A stretch of DNA of 64,000 nt from Niabella soli DSM 19437 (GCF_000243115.2 NZ_CP007035.1:1612001-1676000), one strand, 5' to 3'. Counted from the first letter of the stretch, positions 25,475-35,028 are shown. Numbers and translations are program-made. Notes: generated from the letters alone by a model not told the origin.

Positions 25475-26800
25475 CTAGTCTCCCAGGTGCTCCACCTCTT
25501 TATTCAACCATCTTTTTACCGCTGCTGTTGTTACCGATTTCGGGCGTTCCAACGGCATTCCCAGCGCCCGGTCCCAACAAAGGCTGGACAATACTCCCAA
25601 CGAACGGCTTACCGCAAAAAGAACGGTATAATATTCGTATTCCTTCATTCCATAATGCACCAGCAGCGCCCCGCTATGCGCATCCACATTGGGCCAGGGG
25701 TTCTTCACCTTACCCAATCCCTGTAATATAGGGGGAACGGTTTCATAGATCCGCCATACGGTATTAACCAGCGGGTCGTTGGGCATGTGCTTTTTACCAA
25801 ATTCCATCTGGGCGGTGAACCGGGGGTCCGTCTGGCGCAATACAGCATGGCCGTAACCGGGCACCACCTTTCCTTCGCTCAACGTTTTCTTTACATATTC
25901 CGCGATCTGCTCACTTGTAGGGGCATCGGTCTTTAACTCTTTTTGCATTTCAAAGATCCATTTGATCACCTCCTGGTTGGCCAGGCCATGCAAGGGGCCT
26001 GCCAGGCCATTCATCCCTGCGGCATAGCTCAGGTAAGGATCGCTCAGCGCAGAACCTACCAGGTGGGTGGCATGCGCCGACACATTCCCGCCTTCATGAT
26101 CCGAATGGATCACCATATATAAACGCATCAACTCTTTAAACTCTTCATTGTCGTAACCCAGCATATGTGCAAAGTTGGCGGCCCAGTCAAGCATTCCATC
26201 CGGCTGCACTATTTTGCTTCCTTTATATTTACGGCGGTACACGAACGCGGCTATATGGGGCAGCCGGGCAATAAGATTCAACGTATCTTCTAAAGTGGCT
26301 TCCCAATAGTCTTTTTTATTAAATCCATCCGCATAGCGCTTGGCAAATACGCTTTCATTTTGCAAGGCCATCACCCCAACTACAAACTGCGTCATGGGAT
26401 GGGTTTCCTCCGGCAGGGCCTCCATCGCATCAAACACGTAGGCCGGAACATGACTGCGGCGCTGCAACATGGCGCTCAGGTTTTCCACATCCTTGTCTGT
26501 GGGAATTTCACCGATCAGCATCAGATAAAACAGGGCCTCGGGCAGCGGCTCATTGCCCCCTTTAGCTTTGGGCAATTGTGCCCGCAGTTCCGGAATCGTG
26601 CGTCTTTTAAAACGAATGCCGTCCTGGGCGTCCAGCAATGAAGTCTCCGTGACCAATGCCGTCATCCCCCTCATCCCCTGGTAGATCTGCGCCAGCGTCG
26701 TTTCCCCAATTACAGTGTTTCCATGCTCCTGAAGCATGATCTTGATCTCCCCACCAAGCTTATCTGCCTGCTCTTTAAACTTCAGTTTAAATTGTTCCAT
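25475..26800 (-). CDS. gltA: Citrate synthase (mitochondrial-like type)
   Basis: 441 residues. It condenses oxaloacetate and acetyl-CoA to citrate at the entry of the TCA cycle. Catalytic residues by comparison with the pig heart enzyme are His271 (in LAGPLHGLANQE), His318 (in VVPGYGHAVLRQTDPR) and Asp373 (in NVDAHSGALL). The block HSDHEGGNVSAHATHLVG (232-249) is also that of eukaryote-like citrate synthases, rather than the NADH-inhibited hexameric GltA type of enterobacteria. Several Bacteroidota carry this form. Complete frame from ATG 26800, with a good promoter at 26840-26871. It is a single-gene unit. Confidence 0.95.
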   Translation of the reverse strand: MEQFKLKFKEQADKLGGEIKIMLQEHGNTVIGETTLAQIYQGMRGMTALVTETSLLDAQDGIRFKRRTIPELRAQLPKAKGGNEPLPEALFYLMLIGEIPTDKDVENLSAMLQRRSHVPAYVFDAMEALPEETHPMTQFVVGVMALQNESVFAKRYADGFNKKDYWEATLEDTLNLIARLPHIAAFVYRRKYKGSKIVQPDGMLDWAANFAHMLGYDNEEFKELMRLYMVIHSDHEGGNVSAHATHLVGSALSDPYLSYAAGMNGLAGPLHGLANQEVIKWIFEMQKELKTDAPTSEQIAEYVKKTLSEGKVVPGYGHAVLRQTDPRFTAQMEFGKKHMPNDPLVNTVWRIYETVPPILQGLGKVKNPWPNVDAHSGALLVHYGMKEYEYYTVLFAVSRSLGVLSSLCWDRALGMPLERPKSVTTAAVKRWLNKEVEHLGD

Positions 26801-26839
26801 ATGTCTGTTGTATCTTAACTATTAAAAATAGGTTTGCGC

Positions 26840-26871
26840 TAAAGATAACTAAAGGCAATTGCCATAACAAA
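26840..26871 (-). promoter_or_regulatory. Promoter of citrate synthase gene
   Basis: On the minus strand TTTG (26871-26868), exactly 20 bases, then TATCTTTA (26847-26840), one change from TAnnTTTG. The leader would be about 35 bases. This is among the best promoter matches in the window. Confidence 0.65.
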
Positions 26872-27006
26872 TTATATTTTAGTATTTTCTGAACGGCAAC
26901 AAATAGTTAACAAATAAGAGGAAAAACAGTTTACCGCCGTCCTAAAGCCCTCTCTGGTCCTTATATAATGGTGCGCGTCCGCTCCAAAAATGGGATTCGA
27001 GCAAAC

Positions 27007-27468
27007 TTATTTCCTTAGCCGTGTGTATTTTTCTATATTGATCCGGTTCACCCCAATGCTATCAATCCGTTCAATACCGGTGAGCACCAGGGTATCCTTA
27101 TTTACACTGTAGGAGAAGCGGAAATCGTTTCCCTCCCAGTTCCGGGCATTACAATAAATAAGATGCTCGGTATAACTGCTATCCGTTAACGAATAGGTTC
27201 CCCCTCCGGAAGAATAGAACGCGGCGCTGTCCTTTCCATGGTTCAGATCATGCCCTAAAAAGGAAAAATGGCCATCGTAAATGATCTTCACAAATGATTT
27301 TCCTTTCAGATAATCGGTAACCACCGTATCTTTTTTTTCGATGAGCGTGCCGGTTACCAGTTTCCAAACGCCCTGAATGGGATCCCGGCCTATTGAGGGA
27401 ACGCTGGCAGTATTTTTACAGGAAGCAATAAACAGCAGGAAGGCGGCAGCCGTTATCATTTTTATCAT
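27007..27468 (-). CDS. Lipoprotein, lipocalin-like
   Basis: 153 residues. The lipoprotein signal peptide MIKMITAAAFLLFIASC has its lipobox (IASC) with Cys17. The mature part starts with the lipocalin-like mark IQGVWKLVTG (about 33-42), followed by regular beta strands (FVKIIYDGHFSFLG, GGTYSLTDSSYTEHL, DTLVLTGIE). Proteins of this build are frequent in Bacteroidota as small lipid- or ligand-binding lipoproteins of unknown ligand. It stands upstream of citrate synthase and downstream of the LptG-type gene on the same strand (57-base gap), so it may be co-transcribed with the latter. Confidence 0.8.
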   Translation of the reverse strand: MIKMITAAAFLLFIASCKNTASVPSIGRDPIQGVWKLVTGTLIEKKDTVVTDYLKGKSFVKIIYDGHFSFLGHDLNHGKDSAAFYSSGGGTYSLTDSSYTEHLIYCNARNWEGNDFRFSYSVNKDTLVLTGIERIDSIGVNRINIEKYTRLRK

Positions 27469-27525
27469 AAATAGAATATTTTACTTTTGGCAGGAGCGAA
27501 AATAAAACAGCCGGGTAATCTTTTA

Positions 27526-28632
27526 TTATTTTGGTGCCATCAGGTACAGGCGCCAGGCAACCAATGAAAACACAATATTAGGGATCCAGGCAGCCAAAAT
27601 CGGAGGAAAGCTACTCTTAACAGCAAATACGGTTGAAAACTGGTCGGCTATAATAAAGACGGCGGCTATAACAATGCCAAGAGCCAAATGCATCCCGCTA
27701 CCCCCGCGGGTTTTGCGGCTGGCAATAACGGCGCCGATAAAGGTGAGCAATAATACAGTAAACGGCGCAGCGGCTCTTTTATAAAGCTCCACCCTTAGTG
27801 CATTTAACCCCTCGGTTCCGCGCAATTGCTCGTTTTTTATCAACCGCCGGAGCTGCGGTGTGGTCAACTTGTCTTTCAGGTATTCATCTTTAACCAGCTC
27901 ATCCGGCGCAATATTCAGCCGCACCACTTTTTCTTTTAACTGCTTCACGCGCTCTCCGAGGCTATCTACCTGCCGCTCCACAACATTTTCAGCGATCCAT
28001 CGTCTTTGCCTGTTGGTAGTATCCCACCGCAACGATGCGGCCCGCAAATTATACACCACTTTGCCGTTCTTCACCCGGTCCATAAAAAAAGGACCGTTAC
28101 TTCTTTTGGCAGCCATGTCAAAATTCTTAACCCCCATGTAAGTATCTGCATCCACCCTTTTATAAAAACAAGTGGTACAGGTAACATTTGATATTTGTTT
28201 CAGCGGGTCGTTTTTATCCAGATACGTTTTTTTAAAGGTGTTCATGGTATCGTTCGCCATCGGTATAAAATAGGTACGCCCCAGGAAAAGGATACCGGAA
28301 AGCAGTAAGCCACCCACCATATAAGGACGTAGAAAGCGCATAAAACGGGTACCACTGGCCAGTATGGCTATGATCTCCGACCGCATCGCCATCTTGCTCG
28401 TAAAAAAAATAACGGCAATAAAAACAAATAAAGGGAATAAGAGGCTCCAGATAAAAGGAATAAAACCGGTGTAATATTTAGTGAAGATCTGCCAGCCGCT
28501 CAGGCCGGTTTTAACAAAATCGTCCGACTTTTCACTGGTATCAATCGCCACGGCAATGACTGTAAACAGCAGCATACAAAACACAAACGAAACCAAAAGC
28601 TTGTTTAATATGTACCAGTCAAGTTTCTTCAT
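27526..28632 (-). CDS. lptG: LptF/LptG-type LPS export permease
   Basis: 368 residues of the YjgP/YjgQ family. Three membrane helices precede (about 10-32, 52-76, 98-120) and three follow (about 283-300, 311-330, 338-360) a large periplasmic beta-jellyroll domain (about 125-275), the LptF/LptG plan. Together with LptB ATPases such permeases extract lipopolysaccharide from the inner membrane. The sequence LDWYILNKLLVSF at the start fits the coupling helix. Whether it is LptF or LptG cannot be settled here, and Bacteroidota often encode the two apart. It lies 42 bases after tgt on the same strand, a pairing often seen in this phylum. Confidence 0.9.
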   Translation of the reverse strand: MKKLDWYILNKLLVSFVFCMLLFTVIAVAIDTSEKSDDFVKTGLSGWQIFTKYYTGFIPFIWSLLFPLFVFIAVIFFTSKMAMRSEIIAILASGTRFMRFLRPYMVGGLLLSGILFLGRTYFIPMANDTMNTFKKTYLDKNDPLKQISNVTCTTCFYKRVDADTYMGVKNFDMAAKRSNGPFFMDRVKNGKVVYNLRAASLRWDTTNRQRRWIAENVVERQVDSLGERVKQLKEKVVRLNIAPDELVKDEYLKDKLTTPQLRRLIKNEQLRGTEGLNALRVELYKRAAAPFTVLLLTFIGAVIASRKTRGGSGMHLALGIVIAAVFIIADQFSTVFAVKSSFPPILAAWIPNIVFSLVAWRLYLMAPK

Positions 28633-28674
28633 GAATTATTATCCTTCAAAAATAACCGAAAAAACGGTTATTCC

Positions 28675-29814
28675 TTACAGGCGGTTTTTTAACTTAACAA
28701 TCATTTGGTTTTTCCAGGCATTATAGGTTCCCGCGATGATCTGCTTCCGGGCCTCCCCCACCAGCCACAGGTAAAACGCAAGGTTGTGCACGCTGGCTAT
28801 CGTAAGCGCCAGGAGCTCCCCGCTTTTAAATAAATGCCGCAGATACGCTTTGCTGTATAAATGGCTCATAGGATTGGGCAAACCGGCATCAATAGGCGAA
28901 TAATCAAACTCCCATTTTTTATTATCAATATTAATGACCCCCTCCGTGGTAAATAACATAGCGTTCCTGCCATTGCGGGTGGGCATTACGCAATCAAACA
29001 TATCGATCCCCATCCCAATACACTCCAGTATATTCCAGGGAGTGCCCACTCCCATCAGGTACCGCGGTTTTTCTTTGGGCAAATGCTGACAGCACCAGTC
29101 GCAGATCTCGTACATCTTATCTTCCGGTTCGCCCACACTAAGGCCCCCGATGGCATTACCCGGCGCATTCTTTTCCGAAACGTATTCGCAGGATTCCTTC
29201 CTGAGGTCTTTATAGGTAGCCCCCTGAACAATGGGAAACAGATTTTGCGTATAGCCGTATTTATCGGGGGTCTGATTAAACTGTGTAAAGCAGCGATCCA
29301 GCCAGCGATGCGTCAGGTCGAGGCTTTTTCGGGCATACTCATATTCGCTGCCGCCGGGCGGGCATTCATCAAAGGCCATAATAATATCCCCCCCGATACT
29401 TCGCTGAATATCCATCACCCGCTCGGGTGTAAACAGATGTTTACTTCCGTCGATATGAGAAGCAAACGTGACCCCTTCTTCTTTTATCTTCCGGGTGCCG
29501 GCCAGGGAAAATACCTGGAAGCCGCCGCTATCGGTAAGAACAGGGTGTTTCCACTGGTTAAACTGGTGCAGCCCCCCGGCTTTTTCCAAAACTTCTAACC
29601 CAGGTCTTAAATATAAATGATAGGTGTTGCCCAGGATGATCTGCGCTTTTACCTCATTTTCCAATTGCGCCTGCGTTACCGCCTTCACCGAGCCGGCGGT
29701 ACCTACCGGCATAAAAATGGGCGTTTGAATAGTACCGTGATCGGTGGTGATCATCCCCGCCCTCGCCGATGAATCTTTATCTGTATGTTGTAACTGAAAG
29801 TGTAACTGCGCCAT
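28675..29814 (-). CDS. tgt: tRNA-guanine transglycosylase
   Basis: 379 residues. It exchanges guanine 34 for preQ1 in tRNAs with GUN anticodons (queuosine pathway). Seen: Asp95 in TDSGGFQVFSL, the FDECPP block (148-153), GGLSVGEP (223-230) and the nucleophile Asp274 in MFDCVMPTRNGRN. The usual zinc site CxCxxC...H is not there. In place of the Cys residues stands DAGLPNPMSHLY (309-320), while the His of the site is kept (ASVHNLAFY, His343). Loss of zinc ligands is, as far as I recall, general in Bacteroidota Tgt proteins. It is followed by the lptG-like gene and is the first gene in its strand run. Confidence 0.95.
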   Translation of the reverse strand: MAQLHFQLQHTDKDSSARAGMITTDHGTIQTPIFMPVGTAGSVKAVTQAQLENEVKAQIILGNTYHLYLRPGLEVLEKAGGLHQFNQWKHPVLTDSGGFQVFSLAGTRKIKEEGVTFASHIDGSKHLFTPERVMDIQRSIGGDIIMAFDECPPGGSEYEYARKSLDLTHRWLDRCFTQFNQTPDKYGYTQNLFPIVQGATYKDLRKESCEYVSEKNAPGNAIGGLSVGEPEDKMYEICDWCCQHLPKEKPRYLMGVGTPWNILECIGMGIDMFDCVMPTRNGRNAMLFTTEGVINIDNKKWEFDYSPIDAGLPNPMSHLYSKAYLRHLFKSGELLALTIASVHNLAFYLWLVGEARKQIIAGTYNAWKNQMIVKLKNRL

Positions 29815-29838
29815 AACCGGACGGCAAAAGTACTGGAA

Positions 29839-29950
29839 AATGCTGAACGCAAGATGCTGAATGCTCTTAGTCGTTACCAGCTAACGCTCTGCCTTCTGCG
29901 TTGTGCATTCCGCGTTCGGCGTTTTGCATTGCGCGTTTAGCGTTTAGCAT
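29839..29950. repeat. GCGTTTAGCGTTT / AACGC word repeats, inverted halves
   Basis: The left half has TGCTGAACGCAAGATGCTGA and ATGCTC. The right half has GCGTTCGGCGTTTTGC and GCGCGTTTAGCGTTTAGC, the inverse words. They lie between the divergent tgt and glycosyltransferase genes. The right end forms the upstream part of the promoter at 29959. Same word class as 8735-8803 and 38178-38262. Confidence 0.55.
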
Positions 29951-29958
29951 AATCCTCC

Positions 29959-29966
29959 TATATTTG
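29959..29966 (+). promoter_or_regulatory. -7 box of the glycosyltransferase gene
   Basis: TATATTTG, a perfect TAnnTTTG, ends three bases before the ATG at 29970. A weak -33 element, TTTA, lies 19 bases upstream inside the word repeat. The transcript would start at or next to the ATG, hence be leaderless or almost so. Confidence 0.5.
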
Positions 29967-29969
29967 CGC

Positions 29970-31091
29970 ATGCCGTATTTGAACCCGGGTGATATCATTT
30001 TTATAGCGCTTCTGTTGGTTACGGCAATACTCCTTTTTTATTATCTGTGGTTTTTTGCACGACTTGCCTTTTATAAGGATCGAAACAGTGCCAATGGCGC
30101 CGGGCAGCCAGTAAGCATTATTGTTTGCGGGAAAAATGAGGCCTCCAATTTTGCCAAAAACGTTCCCGCATTGCTGCAGCAGCAATCCGGAACCGCTTAT
30201 CAGGTGCTTATTGTTAATGATCAGTCTACCGACGATACTGCATCTATCCTGGCAGCGCTGAAAAGCGATCACCCCACGCTTACCGTCCTGAATCTTTCGC
30301 AAAACCCAACCGGAATGCCGGGAAAAAAATATCCATTGTCTGCCGGCATCAACAATGCCGCCAATGAGCTGTTGCTCTTAACGGATGCCGATTGCGTTCC
30401 AGCCTCGGAGCACTGGCTGGAACGCATGACAAATCCCTACAGAAATGGTGCGGAAGTTGTTTTGGGCTATGGGGCCTACCAGAAATACCCAGGTTTTTTA
30501 AATAAGGTGATCCGCTACGAAACCTTTCATAGCGCATTACAATACCTGTCCTATGCACTGGCCGGTATCCCTTATATGGGCGTCGGCAGAAATCTCAGCT
30601 ATAAAAAAGATCTTTTTTTTAAGAATAACGGCTTTGCCGATATCAGCCATTTGCCTGGCGGCGACGATGACCTGTTCATAAACAAGGTGGTCACTTCAAA
30701 AAATACTGCCGTCGTAATAGCCCCGGAAGCCCATACGATCAGCGCCCCCAAACGAACCTGGGCAGAATGGAAAACACAAAAGACCAGGCATTTTAGTACT
30801 TCAAAATATTACAAATCCAATCACAAGGTATTACTTGGGTTATACAGTTTATCTCATTTTTTATTCTATATATTTATTATTACGACCGGCTTTGCGTACC
30901 ACTGGCGGGAAGCATTACTGGTACTTGTTCTCAAATCATTGATCCAACAGGTGATTTTTGGCCGGGTAATGAAAAAACTAAACGAGCCCGACCTTTGCAA
31001 ATGGGCCCTTGCGATGGATCTCTGGATGGTTGTTTATTACCTGCTTTTTGCCCCCATGCTTTTCAAAAAAGAAAAAAAATCCTGGAATTAG
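29970..31091 (+). CDS. Family 2 glycosyltransferase, membrane-anchored
   Basis: 373 residues. N-terminal membrane helix (about 7-28), GT-A fold with VSIIVCGKNEASNF (about 46-59), nucleotide-binding DDT and the metal motif TDADC (about 133-137). The acceptor/catalytic region PGGDDDLFINK (about 231-241) and QKTRHF (compare QxxRW of processive enzymes, about 271-276) follow, then two or three C-terminal helices. The start ATG at 29970 is preferred over an upstream in-frame start at 29901 because a promoter lies between them. The sugar and acceptor are unknown. It may add sugars to a lipid-linked glycan at the inner membrane. It stands alone between tgt and the serpin. Confidence 0.9.
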   Translation: MPYLNPGDIIFIALLLVTAILLFYYLWFFARLAFYKDRNSANGAGQPVSIIVCGKNEASNFAKNVPALLQQQSGTAYQVLIVNDQSTDDTASILAALKSDHPTLTVLNLSQNPTGMPGKKYPLSAGINNAANELLLLTDADCVPASEHWLERMTNPYRNGAEVVLGYGAYQKYPGFLNKVIRYETFHSALQYLSYALAGIPYMGVGRNLSYKKDLFFKNNGFADISHLPGGDDDLFINKVVTSKNTAVVIAPEAHTISAPKRTWAEWKTQKTRHFSTSKYYKSNHKVLLGLYSLSHFLFYIFIITTGFAYHWREALLVLVLKSLIQQVIFGRVMKKLNEPDLCKWALAMDLWMVVYYLLFAPMLFKKEKKSWN

Positions 31092-31151
31092 CCGCCCTGG
31101 TGTTGCGCTAAGCATTATTTCTTCGTATTACTTGTTACAAACCTGTAAATC

Positions 31152-32393
31152 ATGAAGAATTTGCTTGCGATAGCTGTTACTTCAGCAAGTGGAATCCTAT
31201 TGTTTTCTGCATGCGCGAAAAATAATGTTCCGGAAGGGCCAAATAAGCCAGACGCCCCCATCACTCTTATATCCCTGGCACAACCTGTTAAAGAGTCAAT
31301 GTCTGGCTTTTCCTTTACTTTTTTTAAGACCCTGATGAAAGAAAAGCCGGTAAACGAAAACATATTCGTTTCTCCCCTTAGTCTGCACATAGCGCTGGGA
31401 ATGGTAGCCAATGGTGCAGCAGGCGAAACCCGGGATGAGATCGTAAAAGTGCTGGAAGCCCAGAACCTTTCAAAAGAGGACCTGAATCAATCCTATCGCA
31501 CTCTATTGGAAAAACTGCCCAATGCAGACCCTAAGACTTCCCTGGGGCTTGCCAATTCAATATGGTACAAAAACAGTTTTGCAGTAGAACCCGACTTTAT
31601 AAAAACATCAAAAGATTATTTTAACGCCCAGGTTACAGGACTGCCTTTCCAGCCTTCAGACGTAAATACCATTAATAAATGGGCAAGCGATAACACCAAC
31701 GGGAAAATTCCAAAAGTTATCGACAAGTTCGATGACGGGCTGGTGATGCTTTTGATGAATGCGTTGTATTTTAAGGGCGACTGGCGGGCAAAGTTTGACA
31801 AATCAAAAAACCAGTCCAAAGAATTTACAAAAGCGGATGGCACAAAAATACCTGTACAAATGATGCGGCTGGAAGACACTGTAAAATACGCATCTAACGG
31901 CAACTATACAGCAGTGCAGAAACTCTACGGAAGCGGTCAGTTTTCAATGACCATCCTGCTGCCGCAGAGTGGAACCATCGAAGAGGTGTTCAACCAGCTG
32001 AATCTGCAGGAATGGAATGCGTTGCAAGGCGGGCTACATACTACAAAAGTGGCATTGGAGTTACCAAAATTCAAATTAGAACAGGAGTTTCGCCTGGAGC
32101 AGTGCCTGCAAACAATGGGAATACAAAAAGCATTTACGAACGTCGCTGATTTTAGTATGCTTAGCAAAGCATTCACAAAAATTAGTTTTGTAAAACAGAA
32201 CACTTTTGGCGCCGTGGATGAAGCCGGAACAGAGGCCGCAGCAGTGACCACAATAGGTATGATTTTGACGGCAGAAAACCCAGACGCCATCCCCAAATTT
32301 ATCTGCGACCGTCCTTTTGGAATTATTATTAGTGAAAATACTTCAAATACAATACTGTTTATGGGGCGTATAACACAACCCGTTAGCCAATAA
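31152..32393 (+). CDS. Serpin lipoprotein (protease inhibitor)
   Basis: 413 residues. Lipoprotein signal MKNLLAIAVTSASGILLFSAC (lipobox FSAC), then a full serpin fold: NIFVSPLSLHIALGMVANGA, NALYFKGDW and the shutter and breach motifs. The hinge of the reactive-centre loop reads DEAGTEAAAVT (about 356-366), with the small residues P12-P10 needed for inhibitory loop insertion. The closing DRPFGIIISENTSNTILFMG is intact. The expected cleavage site is in the TAENPDA region, and the exact P1 cannot be fixed. Anchored in the outer membrane or periplasm, it may protect the cell from host or own proteases. Bacterial serpins are patchily distributed and often moved between lineages. A terminator follows at 32421-32455. 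Confidence 0.93.
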   Translation: MKNLLAIAVTSASGILLFSACAKNNVPEGPNKPDAPITLISLAQPVKESMSGFSFTFFKTLMKEKPVNENIFVSPLSLHIALGMVANGAAGETRDEIVKVLEAQNLSKEDLNQSYRTLLEKLPNADPKTSLGLANSIWYKNSFAVEPDFIKTSKDYFNAQVTGLPFQPSDVNTINKWASDNTNGKIPKVIDKFDDGLVMLLMNALYFKGDWRAKFDKSKNQSKEFTKADGTKIPVQMMRLEDTVKYASNGNYTAVQKLYGSGQFSMTILLPQSGTIEEVFNQLNLQEWNALQGGLHTTKVALELPKFKLEQEFRLEQCLQTMGIQKAFTNVADFSMLSKAFTKISFVKQNTFGAVDEAGTEAAAVTTIGMILTAENPDAIPKFICDRPFGIIISENTSNTILFMGRITQPVSQ

Positions 32394-32420
32394 TATTAAC
32401 CCGATACCAACACCACTAGT

Positions 32421-32455
32421 TACCCTGCCCATTTTTTGGTGCAGGGTATTTTTTT
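32421..32455 (+). terminator. Intrinsic terminator of the serpin gene
   Basis: Stem TACCCTGC/GCAGGGTA (8 base pairs, 32421-32428 with 32441-32448), 12-base loop, then seven T. It lies 28 bases past the serpin stop codon. Confidence 0.8.
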
Positions 32456-32601
32456 CAGTGGTCACAACTCCCTCACTTGATCCTTTAATAATTTTAGCAG
32501 CGCATCAAATTCTTTGGACAAATAGCCTGTTGACAGGTTTTTCATCCTGCCGTGCAAAATTGTATATTCGCAGCTCCTATTGGTTTAATATTAAATAATA
32601 A

Positions 32602-35028
32602 ATGACAATATCCTATAAGTGGCTGAGTGAATACCTGCCGGAACCCGTTAACATTAACAGATTAAGCGTAATACTGACCTCCATTGGCCTTGAAGTAGAG
32701 GCCCTGCACGACTATGAAGAAATAAAAGGCGGCCTCAAAGGGCTGGTTATTGGTGAAGTGCTGGAAACGCAGCCACACCCGAACGCGGACAAATTAAAGC
32801 TTACCAGGGTAAACATTGGCGGCGATGCGCCCCTGAACATTGTTTGCGGCGCGCCTAATGTTGCCGCCGGTCAAAAAGTAGTGGTAGCACCGGTGGGGGC
32901 TACCATTTACCCCACCAACGGCGACCCGCTGACGATGAAGCTGGCAAAAATACGGGGCGAAGAAAGCCAGGGAATGATCTGCGCGGAGGACGAGATCGGC
33001 CTGGGCACATCGCATGCGGGGATCATGATATTGCCTGCGGAGGTAAAACCCGGCACCCCGGCGGCAGAATATTTTCAGAACTATTCAGATACGATCATAG
33101 AAATCGGTCTTACCCCCAACCGGATGGACGCCATGAGCCATTGGGGCGTGGCCCGCGATGTTTGCGCGTACCTGAGCCATCATGATAAAAAGACAGTAGC
33201 GCCCCGGCTGCCGGTTACCAATAACCTTACTATTCCAAAAGGGAAAGCCCCTTTGACGGTTTCCATTGAAAACGACAAGGCCTGTCCCCGGTATAGCGGC
33301 ATTTGTATTGAAGCGATTCGCATCGCCCCCTCCCCTAAATGGTTGCAGCACAAACTAAAAGCTATTGGACTGAAACCCATAAGCAATATAGTAGATATCA
33401 CCAATTTTATCCAACATGAAACCGGGCAACCGTTGCACGCGTTTGATGCGGATAAGATCCGCGGGCAACAAGTGATCGTAAAAAATCTTCCGGAGGGCAC
33501 TCCTTTTATTACCCTGGATGGGAAGGAACGCAAACTGAGCGCAGAAGACATCATGATCTGCGATGCGGAAGGCGGCATGTGCATTGGCGGTGTTTTTGGC
33601 GGACTGGAAAGTGGCGTAAGCGACAGTACGAAAAACATATTTTTGGAAAGCGCTTATTTTGATCCAACCACCATCCGTAAAACCTCTTTCCGGCATGGGC
33701 TCAGAACCGATGCCGCCACCCGTTTTGAAAAAGGTACCGATAGCTCCGCCACCGTTACTGTTCTAAAACGCGCCGCGGCGTTGATCCTTGAAATTTGCGG
33801 CGGCAAGCTCTCTTCAGACATTTATGATCTTTACCCCGATCCGCAGCCAAAAAAAGAGATCCTTCTCAAATATCATTATTTGAAGAAACTCAGCGGCAAG
33901 AACTACCACCCCGAAACGGTAAAAACCATTCTGGAATCATTGGGTTTTGAAATAGAAAAGGATGATATAGATTCCCTGCTGATCACCGTTCCCTATCATA
34001 AACCGGATGTAACCCTGCCGGCAGATGTGGTGGAAGAACTGTTGCGGATCGACGGGCTGGACAATGTGGAAATACCTACATCTATTAAAATAACACCTTC
34101 AGTTGATGAAAATATTGAAGCAGAATTAATTAAAAATAAAATATCCTCCTTTTTAGCCGGCTCCGGGCATAATGAGATCCTGACCAATTCCATAACAAAT
34201 AGTGCGTATTATGCTGAAAATGAAATGCATACCGTGGTTAAGATGAAAAATAGCCTGAGCACGGAACTCAACATCATGCGCCCCAATATGTTGGAAACAG
34301 GGTTGGAGATAGTGGTGCACAATTTGAACCGAAAGAACGATAATTTAAAATTATTTGAATTTGGTAAAACATACATTTTCAATGAAAAAGGAAAATTTGA
34401 AGAACCGGAGCATTTGTGTATTTACCTGACCGGGCAGCAGCAAACCCAGAACTGGAAACAGCCTGCAATCAAGTATGATTTTTTTGCATTAAAAGGGCTT
34501 GTGGATCAATCGCTCGCTCTCCTGGATATTACGTCACTGCGCTATGATGAATCGCAGGACACCAACCTGGGGTATGGTCTTGAGATCAGATCCGGACAGG
34601 TAACACTCGGAACTATCGGTGCCGTGGACCAGCAATTATTAAACCGTTTTGGAATTAAACAAGAGGTGTTTTTTGCAGATCTGAATTGGGATGCGTTGCG
34701 CAAACTGGCGCTCAGGAATAACACACAATTTAAACCGCTCTCCCGTTTTCCCGCCGTGCAGCGGGATATCGCCATGATCGTTCCCCGGGAGCTGCCCTAT
34801 CAATCAGTTGAAGCAGTCATTCAAAAATTAAATCTGAAAAAATTACAATCCTTACAGCTTTTCGACGTTTTTATAAGCGACAAGCTGGGGGCCGATAAAA
34901 AATCATTCGCTATTAATTTCATCTTCCAGGATGAAGAAAAAACATTGACGGATAATGAAATTGATAGCTGGATGAAAAAGGTCATGCAAAGTTTGGAGAG
35001 AGATTTGCAGGTAGAAATCAGAAAATAG
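32602..35028 (+). CDS. pheT: Phenylalanyl-tRNA synthetase beta subunit
   Basis: 808 residues, the usual length of the bacterial beta chain. The tRNA-binding EMAPII-like domain (about 40-150) has GEVLETQPHPNADKLKLTRV. The B3/B4 editing region (about 210-390) has FGGLESGVS. The B5 domain is at about 405-475, then the catalytic-like core, and the C-terminal FDX-ACB domain (about 712-805) has SRFPAVQRDIAMIVP. It joins PheS to charge tRNA-Phe, and pheS is not in the window. A small coiled-coil gene and zapA follow on the same strand with gaps of 10-20 bases. This order is conserved in Bacteroidota. Confidence 0.97.
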   Translation: MTISYKWLSEYLPEPVNINRLSVILTSIGLEVEALHDYEEIKGGLKGLVIGEVLETQPHPNADKLKLTRVNIGGDAPLNIVCGAPNVAAGQKVVVAPVGATIYPTNGDPLTMKLAKIRGEESQGMICAEDEIGLGTSHAGIMILPAEVKPGTPAAEYFQNYSDTIIEIGLTPNRMDAMSHWGVARDVCAYLSHHDKKTVAPRLPVTNNLTIPKGKAPLTVSIENDKACPRYSGICIEAIRIAPSPKWLQHKLKAIGLKPISNIVDITNFIQHETGQPLHAFDADKIRGQQVIVKNLPEGTPFITLDGKERKLSAEDIMICDAEGGMCIGGVFGGLESGVSDSTKNIFLESAYFDPTTIRKTSFRHGLRTDAATRFEKGTDSSATVTVLKRAAALILEICGGKLSSDIYDLYPDPQPKKEILLKYHYLKKLSGKNYHPETVKTILESLGFEIEKDDIDSLLITVPYHKPDVTLPADVVEELLRIDGLDNVEIPTSIKITPSVDENIEAELIKNKISSFLAGSGHNEILTNSITNSAYYAENEMHTVVKMKNSLSTELNIMRPNMLETGLEIVVHNLNRKNDNLKLFEFGKTYIFNEKGKFEEPEHLCIYLTGQQQTQNWKQPAIKYDFFALKGLVDQSLALLDITSLRYDESQDTNLGYGLEIRSGQVTLGTIGAVDQQLLNRFGIKQEVFFADLNWDALRKLALRNNTQFKPLSRFPAVQRDIAMIVPRELPYQSVEAVIQKLNLKKLQSLQLFDVFISDKLGADKKSFAINFIFQDEEKTLTDNEIDSWMKKVMQSLERDLQVEIRK

